Below are positions 55,965 through 64,000 of a stretch of 64,000 nt of DNA, piece by piece. The stretch is taken from the IMG/VR virus record IMGVR_UViG_3300048927_000308, positions 26,091-90,090 of that record. One strand, given 5' to 3'. Both the position numbers and the translations under genes were made by a program. The notes under the pieces are model-generated. The model was not told the DNA's origin. It saw only the letters and a program-made list of their open reading frames with translations, and did not search any database. The DNA comes from a virus. Position 1 is the stretch's first letter, and each line of letters starts with the position of its first letter.

Positions 55965-58944
55965 GTAGCTCCTTCACGCAGCCCAGCGCCAGCTCAAGCA
56001 GGCCATCATTATTGATGATAGACCTCGCGGCCATATCTTTATCGCGGTAAAGCTGAAGCGCCATAGAAAATACCTCCGTGCTGCTGCACTTCATCAGGCT
56101 TGGTTTCTCGGAAGAGATGCTGCCGGACGGGTTAACCTTGTTGTTCATGTAAATTTTCGAGACGTACTTACGGCTAAGAGACGTCCGGACAAAGTATTCT
56201 GGTTTCCGGCGGTTTCCTAAATTGCCGTAAGTTACAGAGGATGAGAGGCTTTTCGACTTCAGGAACGAGCGGGCCTTTTCCAGCAATGCCGGATTGGAAA
56301 ACTCCAGGTGGTGCCCTACTTCATGCCAAAGCACATGCACGTCGTCAGTGGAGCCATCCAGCACGATCTCCCCTCTTTCGTTAGCATACGCGCGCACACG
56401 ATCGGCATGTTCGATGCTCTTCAGCGTGCCGAGCTTCCCGCCGGTCAGCCGGTAGATGCTCTTCAGCTCACGCTTAATATCAATGGGCGCCCGCCACTCA
56501 TGCGGCCCACTGAATTTTTCCGCCAGCTGGTCATCCAGCTTCACGCCGGATACCCACGTTTCCGCCTGCTCTTCATCGACCGTTGATTGTTCGATCACAG
56601 CGTCAAAAGCTGCCTGCACCTTACCGTGGATTTTGTCTACCAGGCTCGGTGAAAGCCCATTTCTGAACGAGGCTACAATATCCATCAGGCGCAGCGCCCT
56701 GCTATCATTGTCGCCATATTGACTCGCAACGTTGCGCTGTAGAACACGCATCGAGTTATACAGGGATGTGTTTTTTTCGCTTATGGCGTCATAGAGATAC
56801 CGCCCCAGCTTTTCTTCGTCGTCGATTACCTTGTTGATCTCGGAGATGTAAAAATCCAGCAGGTAGCGAGTGTCATTATCCACCACATCCAGATCCAGCA
56901 CATACTCAAAATCTGCCTGCCAGCCCTCCGCCCTATTTTTGATGGCGATCGGCTTATTCAGGCCTGCTACCGCTGCAATATCCTTACCGGCAGCCATGAC
57001 GCCTGTAATATCGCGGGCGTCGTCGGTAATGGCCTTACTCATGGCCTGAAATGCCTTCATGACCTTCAGCGGGTTGTCAGCACGCGCCAGCGCCTTATCG
57101 AATTTCGCCAGGTAATTTGGTGCGATGCCTGAATGCTCATGAGCCCACGAAAGCGACGCAACTTTCAATTCGCTAAGCGTTAGATCATGGAATGAGGTGT
57201 GATCGCCGAAAAGCCGATCCAGACGGCTGATCACCATGCTAAGCGGCGCTATAGTACCGGTTGCTGCCAAAAACTCTTTGACGCGATAAGGCACCGCCTT
57301 ATCCCACTCCAGCGCAGGCGGCAATTCACGATTTCGTATCGCTGCTTTGATCGCTTCAAACGCCGGGGTGCTGTAAGTGGCCATGCGTTGCAGTGTCGGA
57401 AGTGCGTTCTTGCTGATACCCAGCTCCTGGACCCAGTTCAACACTTCACTTGGCATCAGGTTGAGGTAAAACCCCAGCGCCGCCACGGCATTATTATCGT
57501 CAGGCTCAGGTTTTGAAACGAGCTTAACCAGACTGATCAGGTCGTCAATGCCATTCGCGTTGCGCAGCAGCATGCCGATGTACGCCCCCATATTTAAGTA
57601 TTGACCACCAGCACCGACAGCCTCAAATAAGCCGCCAGTCATTCCCTGCATCCCTTCGCTTTCCAGTTGGTCAGACACTTGGCGGAGAATATCCTGAAGC
57701 GATACCTCACCGCCGCCGAACATATCCCCCAGCGCCTGACCCTGGTGCTGCAATTCTTCATTGATGCGCTGCGCCATCAGCTTAAACGCGGTGGCCATAC
57801 GTTTCGCGCTGCGGTTGTTTGCCACGATAAACAGCGCCAGCGCTTTTACCTCCGGCGTTGTCTCATTGAACATATCGCCCTGTGCGATCACGTCGCTGAT
57901 ATGCTGGCCAGACTCTTTCGCCTGCCGCACCAGGTCTACCGCATCTTTGAGCGCCGAAAGAGCCTTTTTATCCAGGGAATCGACAGTCTCAATACCATCA
58001 ACAAGGGTATTTACAGCCTGCTTATGCGCCTCCCCGGAGATGGCCTGCATTTGCACGAAGTCACTCGCGGCGGCGTTCAGGGCCGTCAGCACGTTACGCA
58101 TATCAGGATCCGGCTCTTCGGCCACCATGCGCACCAGGCGCGCATCTTTATACGCCTTCGCAAAAATAGCGTTCTGCACGCGGTCAACCAGCTGCCGGGT
58201 TGGCCGCCCGTCTTCCGTAACCAGTCCCGCCGCCTGCGTTGCGCCGACTTGCGTCATGAAGCCACGGATAAAGGCGTCATTGCTTCGACTAAGCAGATCA
58301 CCACTCTCGGACGGGTTAAATAGCGACATCATCCCTGGGGTGATGCTATCTGCGTCTACGAAGGCCTTTTCACTGGCTGCCATCTCCTGGAGATCAGAGA
58401 TATTAGAGTCTTTCGCAAACTGTACCCGGTCTACTTTCGTCAGGCGCCGGCGCACTAATACCGGTGCCGCCATCGAGGAAACTTTTTCCGGGCTCAGGCC
58501 ATAATCAGCGGCATGTTCGATCAGGTAGTCGCGATATTTATCGGCGATCCCGTCCTGGTAGGCCTTGATGATGCCCATTGTGCGGCCATTCCCCGACTCT
58601 ACAGCGTTGTCCTCACCGATAATCGGCGCGCCGTGGCTCGACAAACCTGAATCGGTTAGCTGCGCCGGGCGGAGGTCTTTGGAGATCTGGTTAACCTGTA
58701 AGAGGCTGGATGCGCGGGTACGATCGCGCGGTTGTAACTCTTGGGGGTACGCTGGATTTATTTTCCCGTCCAGCGTGTTGGAAACGAGGAGCGCGGCGGC
58801 ATCAACAATGTCAAAAGCCGTTTTTACCTCATCGCCTTTCGCCGTCACCACATAGGAAACCCGCCCGAATTCGGGCAGGTTCTTCAGCAGTTCAATCAGC
58901 GTGATCATGCTGGTGGCCATGGCCACCTGTTCGCGTAAGCTCAT
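55948..58944 (-). CDS. ddrB: DdrB, ParB-like and zincin-containing protein
   Basis: 998 residues. N-terminal ddrB-type ParB superfamily domain, residues about 75-200 (QISKDLRPAQLTDSGLSSHG, ESGNGRTMGI). Long helical middle. C-terminal part with WHEVGHHLEFSN near residue 885, an H-E-x2-H zincin motif. It lies in the darA operon and by P1 analogy is transferred with the head proteins or helps their assembly. An internal start (P1 iddB) is possible but not placed. Confidence 0.88.
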   Translation of the reverse strand: MSLREQVAMATSMITLIELLKNLPEFGRVSYVVTAKGDEVKTAFDIVDAAALLVSNTLDGKINPAYPQELQPRDRTRASSLLQVNQISKDLRPAQLTDSGLSSHGAPIIGEDNAVESGNGRTMGIIKAYQDGIADKYRDYLIEHAADYGLSPEKVSSMAAPVLVRRRLTKVDRVQFAKDSNISDLQEMAASEKAFVDADSITPGMMSLFNPSESGDLLSRSNDAFIRGFMTQVGATQAAGLVTEDGRPTRQLVDRVQNAIFAKAYKDARLVRMVAEEPDPDMRNVLTALNAAASDFVQMQAISGEAHKQAVNTLVDGIETVDSLDKKALSALKDAVDLVRQAKESGQHISDVIAQGDMFNETTPEVKALALFIVANNRSAKRMATAFKLMAQRINEELQHQGQALGDMFGGGEVSLQDILRQVSDQLESEGMQGMTGGLFEAVGAGGQYLNMGAYIGMLLRNANGIDDLISLVKLVSKPEPDDNNAVAALGFYLNLMPSEVLNWVQELGISKNALPTLQRMATYSTPAFEAIKAAIRNRELPPALEWDKAVPYRVKEFLAATGTIAPLSMVISRLDRLFGDHTSFHDLTLSELKVASLSWAHEHSGIAPNYLAKFDKALARADNPLKVMKAFQAMSKAITDDARDITGVMAAGKDIAAVAGLNKPIAIKNRAEGWQADFEYVLDLDVVDNDTRYLLDFYISEINKVIDDEEKLGRYLYDAISEKNTSLYNSMRVLQRNVASQYGDNDSRALRLMDIVASFRNGLSPSLVDKIHGKVQAAFDAVIEQSTVDEEQAETWVSGVKLDDQLAEKFSGPHEWRAPIDIKRELKSIYRLTGGKLGTLKSIEHADRVRAYANERGEIVLDGSTDDVHVLWHEVGHHLEFSNPALLEKARSFLKSKSLSSSVTYGNLGNRRKPEYFVRTSLSRKYVSKIYMNNKVNPSGSISSEKPSLMKCSSTEVFSMALQLYRDKDMAARSIINNDGLLELALGCVKELHDGNH

Positions 58945-58956
58945 CCCTGCGTCGCC

Positions 58957-59316
58957 TTATGCTGCCTCTTGCACGTTGGCGTCAATCCATGACGCCGTGT
59001 GTTGTTTAACCTGGTCCAGATCGATATAAGTGCCAACGTACTGGCTCAGGTCCTGGAGCGTACTGATAAACGCTTCAGAGTTTTGCTTCAGGAATTTATC
59101 CGCCAGAAAATCGGCAACCAGCTGCGGCACGTTGTCGGTCGGCGGCAGTTCTTCCGGATTAGCGCCGGTGGCGGCGCCGTATCCCATCTGCTGCATTACC
59201 TGATCAATCTCATCACTGACATCCAGCAGATCCAGCCCGGTCGCGGTCGCCGCCTTTGACATGAGCTCATCGAGCTTGTCACTCAGATCCATCAATTCAA
59301 GCGCGGAGAGCTTCAT
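58957..59316 (-). CDS. ddrA: DdrA-like small protein
   Basis: 119 residues, helical and acidic (ALELMDLSDKLDELMSKAATA). ATGA overlap with darA. P1 has ddrA between darA and ddrB. Function unknown. Confidence 0.7.
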   Translation of the reverse strand: MKLSALELMDLSDKLDELMSKAATATGLDLLDVSDEIDQVMQQMGYGAATGANPEELPPTDNVPQLVADFLADKFLKQNSEAFISTLQDLSQYVGTYIDLDQVKQHTASWIDANVQEAA

Positions 59317-61319
59317 GCATTTGCCCCCTGTTTCTGAATGGCTACCAGCAGATCAGCAAGATGACGCGCAGCAGCGTTCACCAGCTCCTCGTTTTCGTCA
59401 AAGCGGCCTGCGGCCTGAAGCGCAGCGATTGCCTCGCGAACGCTACTACGCGCGTTGCGAATTTCCAGCATATCGCTGCTCTGCATGCTGCTAATGCTAT
59501 TCAAATAGTCGATCGCTTGATTGGCGGCTTTGTCCGCTTCGCTAATCTCTGGTTCCGGTGTCGGCTCCGGTGTCGGCTCCGGCTCCGGTTCTGGCGCTGG
59601 TGCCGGTTCTGGCTGCGGCTCTGGCTCAGGTGCCGGCGCGTTATCAGCAACCTCCTGCTCAAGCGCGGCGATCATGCTCTGCACCAGTTTTTCGGTGCCT
59701 TCTCCCTGCGGGTAAGCGATGTTGGGGAAGGTTTTCTGGAAATTCATCTTCAGCGTCGCGCGGAAGTCTTTAGGCGCGCTGGTGGCCATCTCCAGGTATT
59801 GCTGCGCATATTTGCTGAACGGGCCGCTGGCCAGCGTTTTAGCGAGGAAGTCAAAGGACTGTTCACCCGGTAACAATTTCAGGTCAAAGTTGCGCATCTG
59901 CTCATCAGAAAGCGGTTCATCGTATGTAATGATGCCGTGGCGGGCATAAGCATAATACGGATCATCAGCGTCAGGGCGCGGCAGGATACCGGCATTGTCC
60001 GGCGGCACTGCGCCGACGCCAGCAGGGCGCATTTGAAGCGCGTAACGATACTTGCCGCCTTCAGGCGAAGGCGTCGGTTCCGGGGCTGGCTCAGGCTCCG
60101 GAGCGGGTTCAGGTGTCGGCTCTGGCGCGGGCACAGGTTCAGGCGCCGGTACAGGGGCGGGTTCTGGCTCATTGGGAACAAGGTATTGCTCGGCCTTGCC
60201 CGCCTTGTAGGCCTTAAACAGTTTGCCGATCGCCGCCTCAAGGTGTACGCCCTGAATAGACTCAGCCTGTATCTGATAGCGGCTGCCGTCAGGATCCGTC
60301 AGCTGGATATAACCCTCGCCGTCAACAATGCCCTGCCGCATCTCTGCGCCATTGCTCAGTGTTACGCGACCATCCATGTGCATGCGGTTTTTGATACTGG
60401 CGAGGCGGTCCGTCAGCGCACGCGCATGGCCACCCGTCACTGCGACGGGAGTATCATCACCCCGCCCGCCAGTGCGGTTAAGCTCGTCAATCTCGGCCTG
60501 AAGCCGCTCATTTTCTTCAATAAGCTGGTCTGCCTGCGCGGAGACGGCGTTTACCTGCTGTTCAAGGTCCGCGCCCTGGCTTTGAACAGTTGTTGCCTGC
60601 TCAGCAAGCTCGCTCAGTGCATCCTCTTTCTGATCGCTATCGGCCTGAAGCTGGTTGATCTCGTCAACGAGAGCCTTTTTCTTTTTCTGCGCACGTTGGA
60701 ATTTGGCAGTATTTTTCTCCGCCAGGTTGGCCAGCTTCATTGTGACTTGCGCCAGCGTCATATCACGTCCGCTCATCGGCGCGACGGTATGGGTAACGTC
60801 TTTTTTGTTTAAAAGAAACTGGAAGGCTACCAACGTGTCGGTATTGGTGATCTTCTTATCCGCCGTTGGGCTGTGAAACAGGACGCTGATTGTCTGACCG
60901 TCGCTCAGTGGGATAAGGGCCGGGAGGACCGGCAGGCCATTCACATTACGAGCCCGGCCAACTTCAGCACCGCCAATTTCCCGCGTGCCGCTCTGTGGGA
61001 CGTCGCCGGTTTTATCGCTTCCGGCGGTGATGCTGGTGCCTTTCAGCTTCTGGTTCAGCGTGCGGATAAACGCGCGCATAGTGCGGCTCAGTTGCAACCG
61101 TGTAGACGTGATTGCTTCCAGCAACTCGCCCGTTTGCCAGTGGATCGGTGCATCATAGAAAAAAGTGGCTTCCAGCTCTTCCATGGAGTTCGCCTCAGTC
61201 ATCAGAAAGCGGCTTTCACCTTCCATCAGTGCGCGATACTCGTCATCAGTAATTGGCAGCGGGAGAACATCTAAACCCGGCTTGATGGTCACTGCCTTGT
61301 GAATATTAAAAACGTCCAT
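59313..61319 (-). CDS. darA: DarA, internal head antirestriction protein
   Basis: 668 residues. Residues about 195-285 are a coiled coil. Residues about 395-425 and 590-615 are Pro-Glu-Ala repeats (PEPAPVPAPEPVPAPEP type), long flexible linkers. In P1 DarA is a Pro-processed precursor packaged in the head and needed for DarB action and correct capsid size. Hdf precedes it by 1 bp, ddrA follows. Confidence 0.88.
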   Translation of the reverse strand: MDVFNIHKAVTIKPGLDVLPLPITDDEYRALMEGESRFLMTEANSMEELEATFFYDAPIHWQTGELLEAITSTRLQLSRTMRAFIRTLNQKLKGTSITAGSDKTGDVPQSGTREIGGAEVGRARNVNGLPVLPALIPLSDGQTISVLFHSPTADKKITNTDTLVAFQFLLNKKDVTHTVAPMSGRDMTLAQVTMKLANLAEKNTAKFQRAQKKKKALVDEINQLQADSDQKEDALSELAEQATTVQSQGADLEQQVNAVSAQADQLIEENERLQAEIDELNRTGGRGDDTPVAVTGGHARALTDRLASIKNRMHMDGRVTLSNGAEMRQGIVDGEGYIQLTDPDGSRYQIQAESIQGVHLEAAIGKLFKAYKAGKAEQYLVPNEPEPAPVPAPEPVPAPEPTPEPAPEPEPAPEPTPSPEGGKYRYALQMRPAGVGAVPPDNAGILPRPDADDPYYAYARHGIITYDEPLSDEQMRNFDLKLLPGEQSFDFLAKTLASGPFSKYAQQYLEMATSAPKDFRATLKMNFQKTFPNIAYPQGEGTEKLVQSMIAALEQEVADNAPAPEPEPQPEPAPAPEPEPEPTPEPTPEPEISEADKAANQAIDYLNSISSMQSSDMLEIRNARSSVREAIAALQAAGRFDENEELVNAAARHLADLLVAIQKQGANA

Positions 61320-61320
61320 A

Positions 61321-61923
61321 TTATTTCCCTGTCCTCAGCTGTTTAAGGCGCGTTTTCAGCTCAGTATTTTTGGCTTTCGCGTTGTTCAGCCGCGCCGTTT
61401 CTTTATCCATTCGCCCGCGAAGATCGGTTATGACCTGCTGGCTCACCGCAACATGGTTTTGAATGGAGCGGTAATTCTGCGTCAGCTGCGCATTACGATC
61501 TTTTGCCTCCTGAAGCTGCTGGAAGCTGGATTTTACTGCGGGTTTTTTATCGACAGGGTTGGCTACGCGCTTGGCTTTTGCGGCCAGCGACTTCCGGAAC
61601 TTCACCGAATTGTTTTGCACTGCGCGGCCCATGACGGTGCCCAGCGTTTTAACGTCCGGCGACTGCGCATTTGGGATTACTCGCCCGTTCAGCTTAACGG
61701 ATGAGATGTCGCCAGTATCGTTAACCTGAATACTAAGCAGCTGGCCGTCCTGCAAAACGAGCTTTGCTGTTTTTACCTTCACTCCGTCCTTAGTCGTAGC
61801 GCGGTTACTGGAATCAACTTCCAGCACCGTAGCACCCGTTTTGTTTATCGCGGCGATAAGGCTTTTAAGACCCTTCTCGTTAACTTGGTCAAAATCGACC
61901 GTTGCGTATTTATTCCCGGCCAT
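61321..61923 (-). CDS. hdf: Hdf, DarA-operon protein
   Basis: 200 residues. N-terminal beta domain with KTAKLVLQDGQLLSIQVND, C-terminal basic coiled coil. Lies between lydB and darA as in P1 and modulates capsid morphogenesis there. Overlaps lydB by 14 nt. Confidence 0.8.
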   Translation of the reverse strand: MAGNKYATVDFDQVNEKGLKSLIAAINKTGATVLEVDSSNRATTKDGVKVKTAKLVLQDGQLLSIQVNDTGDISSVKLNGRVIPNAQSPDVKTLGTVMGRAVQNNSVKFRKSLAAKAKRVANPVDKKPAVKSSFQQLQEAKDRNAQLTQNYRSIQNHVAVSQQVITDLRGRMDKETARLNNAKAKNTELKTRLKQLRTGK

Positions 61924-62353
61924 TGTTCACGTCCTGTGAAAAAGTAAGAAGGTAAGAGCGTTGGGCACGCTGCACGATAGGGAAGATGCGATAAAGAGGA
62001 TTGATAAACGAGTCGCCATGCGTGACAGTAGCCGTCAGGATCCACTTGCCGCTCTTTTTATCCATGCACGCGGTCGGTATAAACAGCCATTCGCTGTTTT
62101 GCCCTTTTTCGGCGTGCGCCAGGTGCCGTGGCTCCCCTTCTATCACCGTTGTCGGTTTCCGTGCATCCTGCATCCAATAGCTGACAGTAGCGCCCCGTAA
62201 AAACGGGAATTTGCTGGTGTAAGCGATAGGTACGCGGATAAATCCATCCAGATATTCGACTTCCCCTAACTCGATGTCAGCCACGTCGCTCCGTTTTAGA
62301 AGGCAGCGGTCCGCAACAGCCATGACGACAGCGCCGACAATGAGACTGATCAT
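61910..62353 (-). CDS. lydB: LydB, holin antagonist
   Basis: 147 residues, equal to P1 LydB. N-terminal membrane or signal helix (MISLIVGAVVMAVADRCLL) followed by a soluble beta domain, likely periplasmic. LydB delays lysis by opposing LydA. ATGA overlap with lydA. Confidence 0.85.
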   Translation of the reverse strand: MISLIVGAVVMAVADRCLLKRSDVADIELGEVEYLDGFIRVPIAYTSKFPFLRGATVSYWMQDARKPTTVIEGEPRHLAHAEKGQNSEWLFIPTACMDKKSGKWILTATVTHGDSFINPLYRIFPIVQRAQRSYLLTFSQDVNNGRE

Positions 62354-62679
62354 TTACCCCCTCCTTTTTTCAACATATTTACTAATCCATTCAAAAACAT
62401 ATCGACATTGATCCGTTTCATCCCTGAGACAACCTCGTGACCGTTATTGCTGGCGATAGTCACCGCAAGATACGTTACCGAGGGATCCCAATTGCTGTGT
62501 CGGCCCCACAAATACGCTATTGCTCCAGCTGTAATCGCGACAAAAATTTCAGTTACTAACCCCAGAAAATTCCCCGTCTGGCGACCGGCGCGCACATCCA
62601 TCAGGAAAGTGCCGGTCCCGCTCGTAACAGATAGCAGGAGCGCAACAGCGACTTGGGCCACTTCCTGTGTGTAAATCAC
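62350..62679 (-). CDS. lydA: LydA, holin
   Basis: 109 residues, same as P1 LydA, GTG start. Three hydrophobic segments (AQVAVALLLSVTSG; FLGLVTEIFVAITAGAIAYLW; VTYLAVTIAS) as in class I-like holins. Triggers release of Lyz from the membrane. First gene of the dar late operon. Confidence 0.85.
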   Translation of the reverse strand: MIYTQEVAQVAVALLLSVTSGTGTFLMDVRAGRQTGNFLGLVTEIFVAITAGAIAYLWGRHSNWDPSVTYLAVTIASNNGHEVVSGMKRINVDMFLNGLVNMLKKGGGK

Positions 62680-62707
62680 ATACTCACCTCGCGCTATGCC
62701 TGCTATG

Positions 62708-62728
62708 GATGTTAGTGAAAGTGCTTTC
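62708..62728 (-). promoter_or_regulatory. candidate Lpa-dependent late promoter of the lydA-darA operon
   Basis: GAAAGTGCTTTC (62717-62728) is an inverted repeat whose centre is about 12 bp from a possible -10 (TAACAT, 62709-62714 on the - strand). P1 late promoters lack a -35 box and have an inverted repeat centred near -22, which fits. Not tested against other late genes. Confidence 0.4.
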
Positions 62729-62772
62729 TGGAAAGGTAAGTGAAAATTTTGAGGGTTAAGTTGGAGCGAAAA

Positions 62773-63438
62773 TTAAGACTGCGATTTAGGTCCAGATTCC
62801 TCCAGCGCCTGCTCCCAAACCGTCCGTTCATTGTGATATTGTTCATCCGCCATATCAGTGAGTGATTCACTAATTCTTTCGTCAGAAAATTTCCAAACCG
62901 GGAAATATTTGTAAATTGTTTTAGGGGAAACGTCGTAGATTAACGCCAGCTGGCTGCGGCTATGGCCTTTCATTATGAGCCTTTCACCTTGGGCGATGAG
63001 GTCAGGGGTCATTTTTGGACGTCGCCCGCCAATCCGGCCTTTAGACCTGGCGACTTCCAGCCCCGCGCGAGTACGTTCCACAATCAACTCACGTTCCATC
63101 TCCGCAAGCGCGCCCATTACGTGGAAAAAGAACCTGCCCATATGGGTAGAAGTGTCTATCGAATCAGTAAGACTTCTAAAGTGTGCCCCGCGAGCGCGAA
63201 CCTCATCTATAAGTGTAATGAGATTTTTCATCGAGCGCCCCAAGCGGTCAAGCTTCCAAACAACAAGCGTGTCGCCTTCTTTGAGATGCTTCAGCGCGCG
63301 CTTCAGGCCTGGACGATGCGCCTTTGTGCCGCTCATTTTATCTTCAAAAATAAGTTCGCAATTTGAGCGTTCCAGCGCTTCACGCTGTAATTGGGTATTT
63401 TGTTCAATTGTTGACACCCTTACGTAGCCAATTTTCAA
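62773..63438 (-). CDS. cin: Cin-type serine DNA invertase
   Basis: 221 residues, TTG start with GGAG upstream; a five-codon ATG peptide (62 bp region's end) overlaps the start by TTGA. Catalytic Ser9 in GYVRVSTIEQ, KLDRLGRSMKN, AEMERELIVERTRAGL and a C-terminal helix-turn-helix (SRSQLALIYDVSPKTIYKY). P1 Cin has 186 residues; here an extra about 35-residue acidic tail follows the DNA-binding domain. It flips tail-fibre segments at the adjacent crossover sites. Confidence 0.93.
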   Translation of the reverse strand: MKIGYVRVSTIEQNTQLQREALERSNCELIFEDKMSGTKAHRPGLKRALKHLKEGDTLVVWKLDRLGRSMKNLITLIDEVRARGAHFRSLTDSIDTSTHMGRFFFHVMGALAEMERELIVERTRAGLEVARSKGRIGGRRPKMTPDLIAQGERLIMKGHSRSQLALIYDVSPKTIYKYFPVWKFSDERISESLTDMADEQYHNERTVWEQALEESGPKSQS

Positions 63439-63476
63439 GCGATTTTCTCCATTTTTAGATTGTCAATAGTTGGTGA

Positions 63477-63893
63477 ATTAGCGCTATTCTGTCAGATGGA
63501 ACATGTGGCGGCGAGAATGAAAAGGTTCGTTTGGGGGATGCGGCAAAAAGGGGGGTTGGAACGGCAGCAAACCAGCTGCCTGACATGAGTTTTTTCGCTA
63601 ACTCCTTTATCGGGGTAAGTGGTTATTGCAAACTTCCAAACGGTGTAATCATCCAATGCGCAGGTGTTAACGGAATACCGGCTGGCGGATCGCTTGAAGT
63701 AACGTACCCCATCACTTTCCCTAACGCGATGATGTTTGTGATCGCAGCTCCCGCTATTGCCTCCAATGGAACGACACCAATATCCATTGCTATAGATGCA
63801 TCTTCTGTAAGTGACGCTAAAAAATCAATTTTTCTTAGGAACATTTCAACAGTCAATAATGGTGGAACGCGGCTATTAGCGATAGGGAGATAG
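63477..63893 (+). CDS. tail-fibre 3' cassette 1 (variable C-terminus)
   Basis: Open from 63477 to TAG at 63891-63893, with the cassette proper beginning at the crossover site (V-R-L-G-D-A-A-K). No good start codon: only TTG at 63531 or ATT at the left end. The product ends GGTRLLAIGR, a typical phage fibre tip (GYCKLPNGVIIQCAGVN). It is like the P1 Sv' silent segment and would be expressed after inversion places it behind the S gene. Confidence 0.7.
   Translation: MSAILSDGTCGGENEKVRLGDAAKRGVGTAANQLPDMSFFANSFIGVSGYCKLPNGVIIQCAGVNGIPAGGSLEVTYPITFPNAMMFVIAAPAIASNGTTPISIAIDASSVSDAKKSIFLRNISTVNNGGTRLLAIGR
63514..63539. other. candidate Cin crossover site 1
   Basis: AAAGG-TT-CGTTT core with the shared right half CGTTTGGGGGA, at the junction where tail-fibre cassette 1 begins. 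A 26-bp dyad around a 2-bp centre is the design of serine-invertase sites. Confidence 0.6.
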
Positions 63894-63915
63894 TTAAAAC
63901 GTTCGTTTGGGGGAA
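63890..63915. other. candidate Cin crossover site 2
   Basis: Perfect dyad AAACG-TT-CGTTT with the right half identical to site 1 for 11 bp. It overlaps the stop codon of cassette 1 and starts the next cassette. Same orientation as site 1, centres 376 bp apart. Confidence 0.6.
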
Positions 63916-64000
63916 GCAGCAAAACTTGCAGCGGCAACGGGATCGCTCACGGGTAATGGATGGACAAAAATTCCCTTAACAGCTGAGCGTGAATTAATAA
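63901..64000 (+). CDS. tail-fibre 3' cassette 2, cut by window end
   Basis: Frame reads V-R-L-G-E-A-A-K-L-A-A-A-T-G-S-L-T-G-N-G and runs off the window. An in-frame TAA lies 4 bp upstream of the crossover core, so it has no start of its own. A second alternative fibre end, silent in this arrangement. Confidence 0.6.

Noticed and set aside
59545-60170. Tandem DNA repeats in darA (GGCTCCGGTTCTGG-type)
   Set aside because: They encode Pro-Glu-Ala linkers of DarA in frame and are not an independent repeat element.
1-64000. CRISPR arrays, insertion sequences, rRNA
   Set aside because: No regularly spaced repeats, transposase genes or rRNA-like sequence seen; IS1, present near ssb in P1, is absent here.

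Overview
The window is a 64 kb piece of a P1-like phage-plasmid of an enterobacterial host. The proof is a near-complete set of P1 hallmark genes: Cre with a loxP site, the C1 repressor and Coi, PacA/PacB with a Dam-site pac region, Lpa, Ban helicase, Ref, HumD/Lxr, Ppp, DarB, portal (Prt) and prohead protease (Pro), SAR endolysin Lyz, SSB, the DarA/DdrA/DdrB/Hdf head-internal group, holin and antiholin LydA/LydB, and the Cin invertase next to tail-fibre cassettes. At least 16 good matches to the C1 operator (ATTGCTCTAATAAATTT) are scattered through the window. About 60 Chi octamers (GCTGGTGG on either strand) point to an E. coli-type RecBCD host. Assignments and P1 comparisons come from recalled P1 knowledge, not from a search.

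Layout. 1-3.3 kb (+): end of a Dam-type methylase gene, a small unknown protein, the C1-controlled ban operon. 3.3-4.5 kb (-): two-gene accessory cassette. 4.5-10.4 kb (-): baseplate genes 5, 6, 24, 7, 25, 26 and one more gene. 10.5-11.5 kb (+): three-gene accessory cassette. 11.7-17.1 kb (-): HigBA toxin-antitoxin, PD-(D/E)XK-like nuclease, a DUF2829/Tad2-like protein, Ref and early small genes. 17.2-19.5 kb (-): cre, cra and a 353-codon gene. 19.5-20.4 kb: loxP, promoters and a structured leader with a tRNA-like 3' domain. 20.4-21.6 kb (+): coi, c1. 21.6-24.8 kb (-): pacB, pacA, lpa. 24.9-42.8 kb (-): tightly overlapping early and accessory genes (DUF6884, lxr/humD, ASCH, Ea22-like modular genes, methyltransferase, glycosyltransferase-like, ppp, VRR-NUC). 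42.9-49.6 kb (-): darB. 49.7-52.4 kb (+): prt, pro. 52.6-54.1 kb (+): a helix-turn-helix protein and a ProQ/FinO protein. 54.1-54.9 kb (-): lyz and its partner. 55.1 kb (+): ssb. 55.7-62.7 kb (-): lydA-lydB-hdf-darA-ddrA-ddrB operon. 62.8-64 kb: cin and tail-fibre 3' cassettes.

How it works together. C1 silences the early promoters in the prophage plasmid; Coi, from the same operon, opposes it. When C1 falls, Lpa turns on the late genes (baseplate, lysis, dar, packaging). Cre/loxP circularises and resolves the plasmid. PacA/PacB cut at the Dam-methylated pac site. Dar proteins, a Tad2-like protein and possibly other small cassettes face host defences. HigBA probably helps plasmid retention. 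Compared with my recollection of P1, the whole block from ref through cre-lox-c1-pac-lpa to ppp appears inverted between baseplate and darB, res-mod and phd-doc are missing, and there is an SOS box on the promoter that should drive cre.
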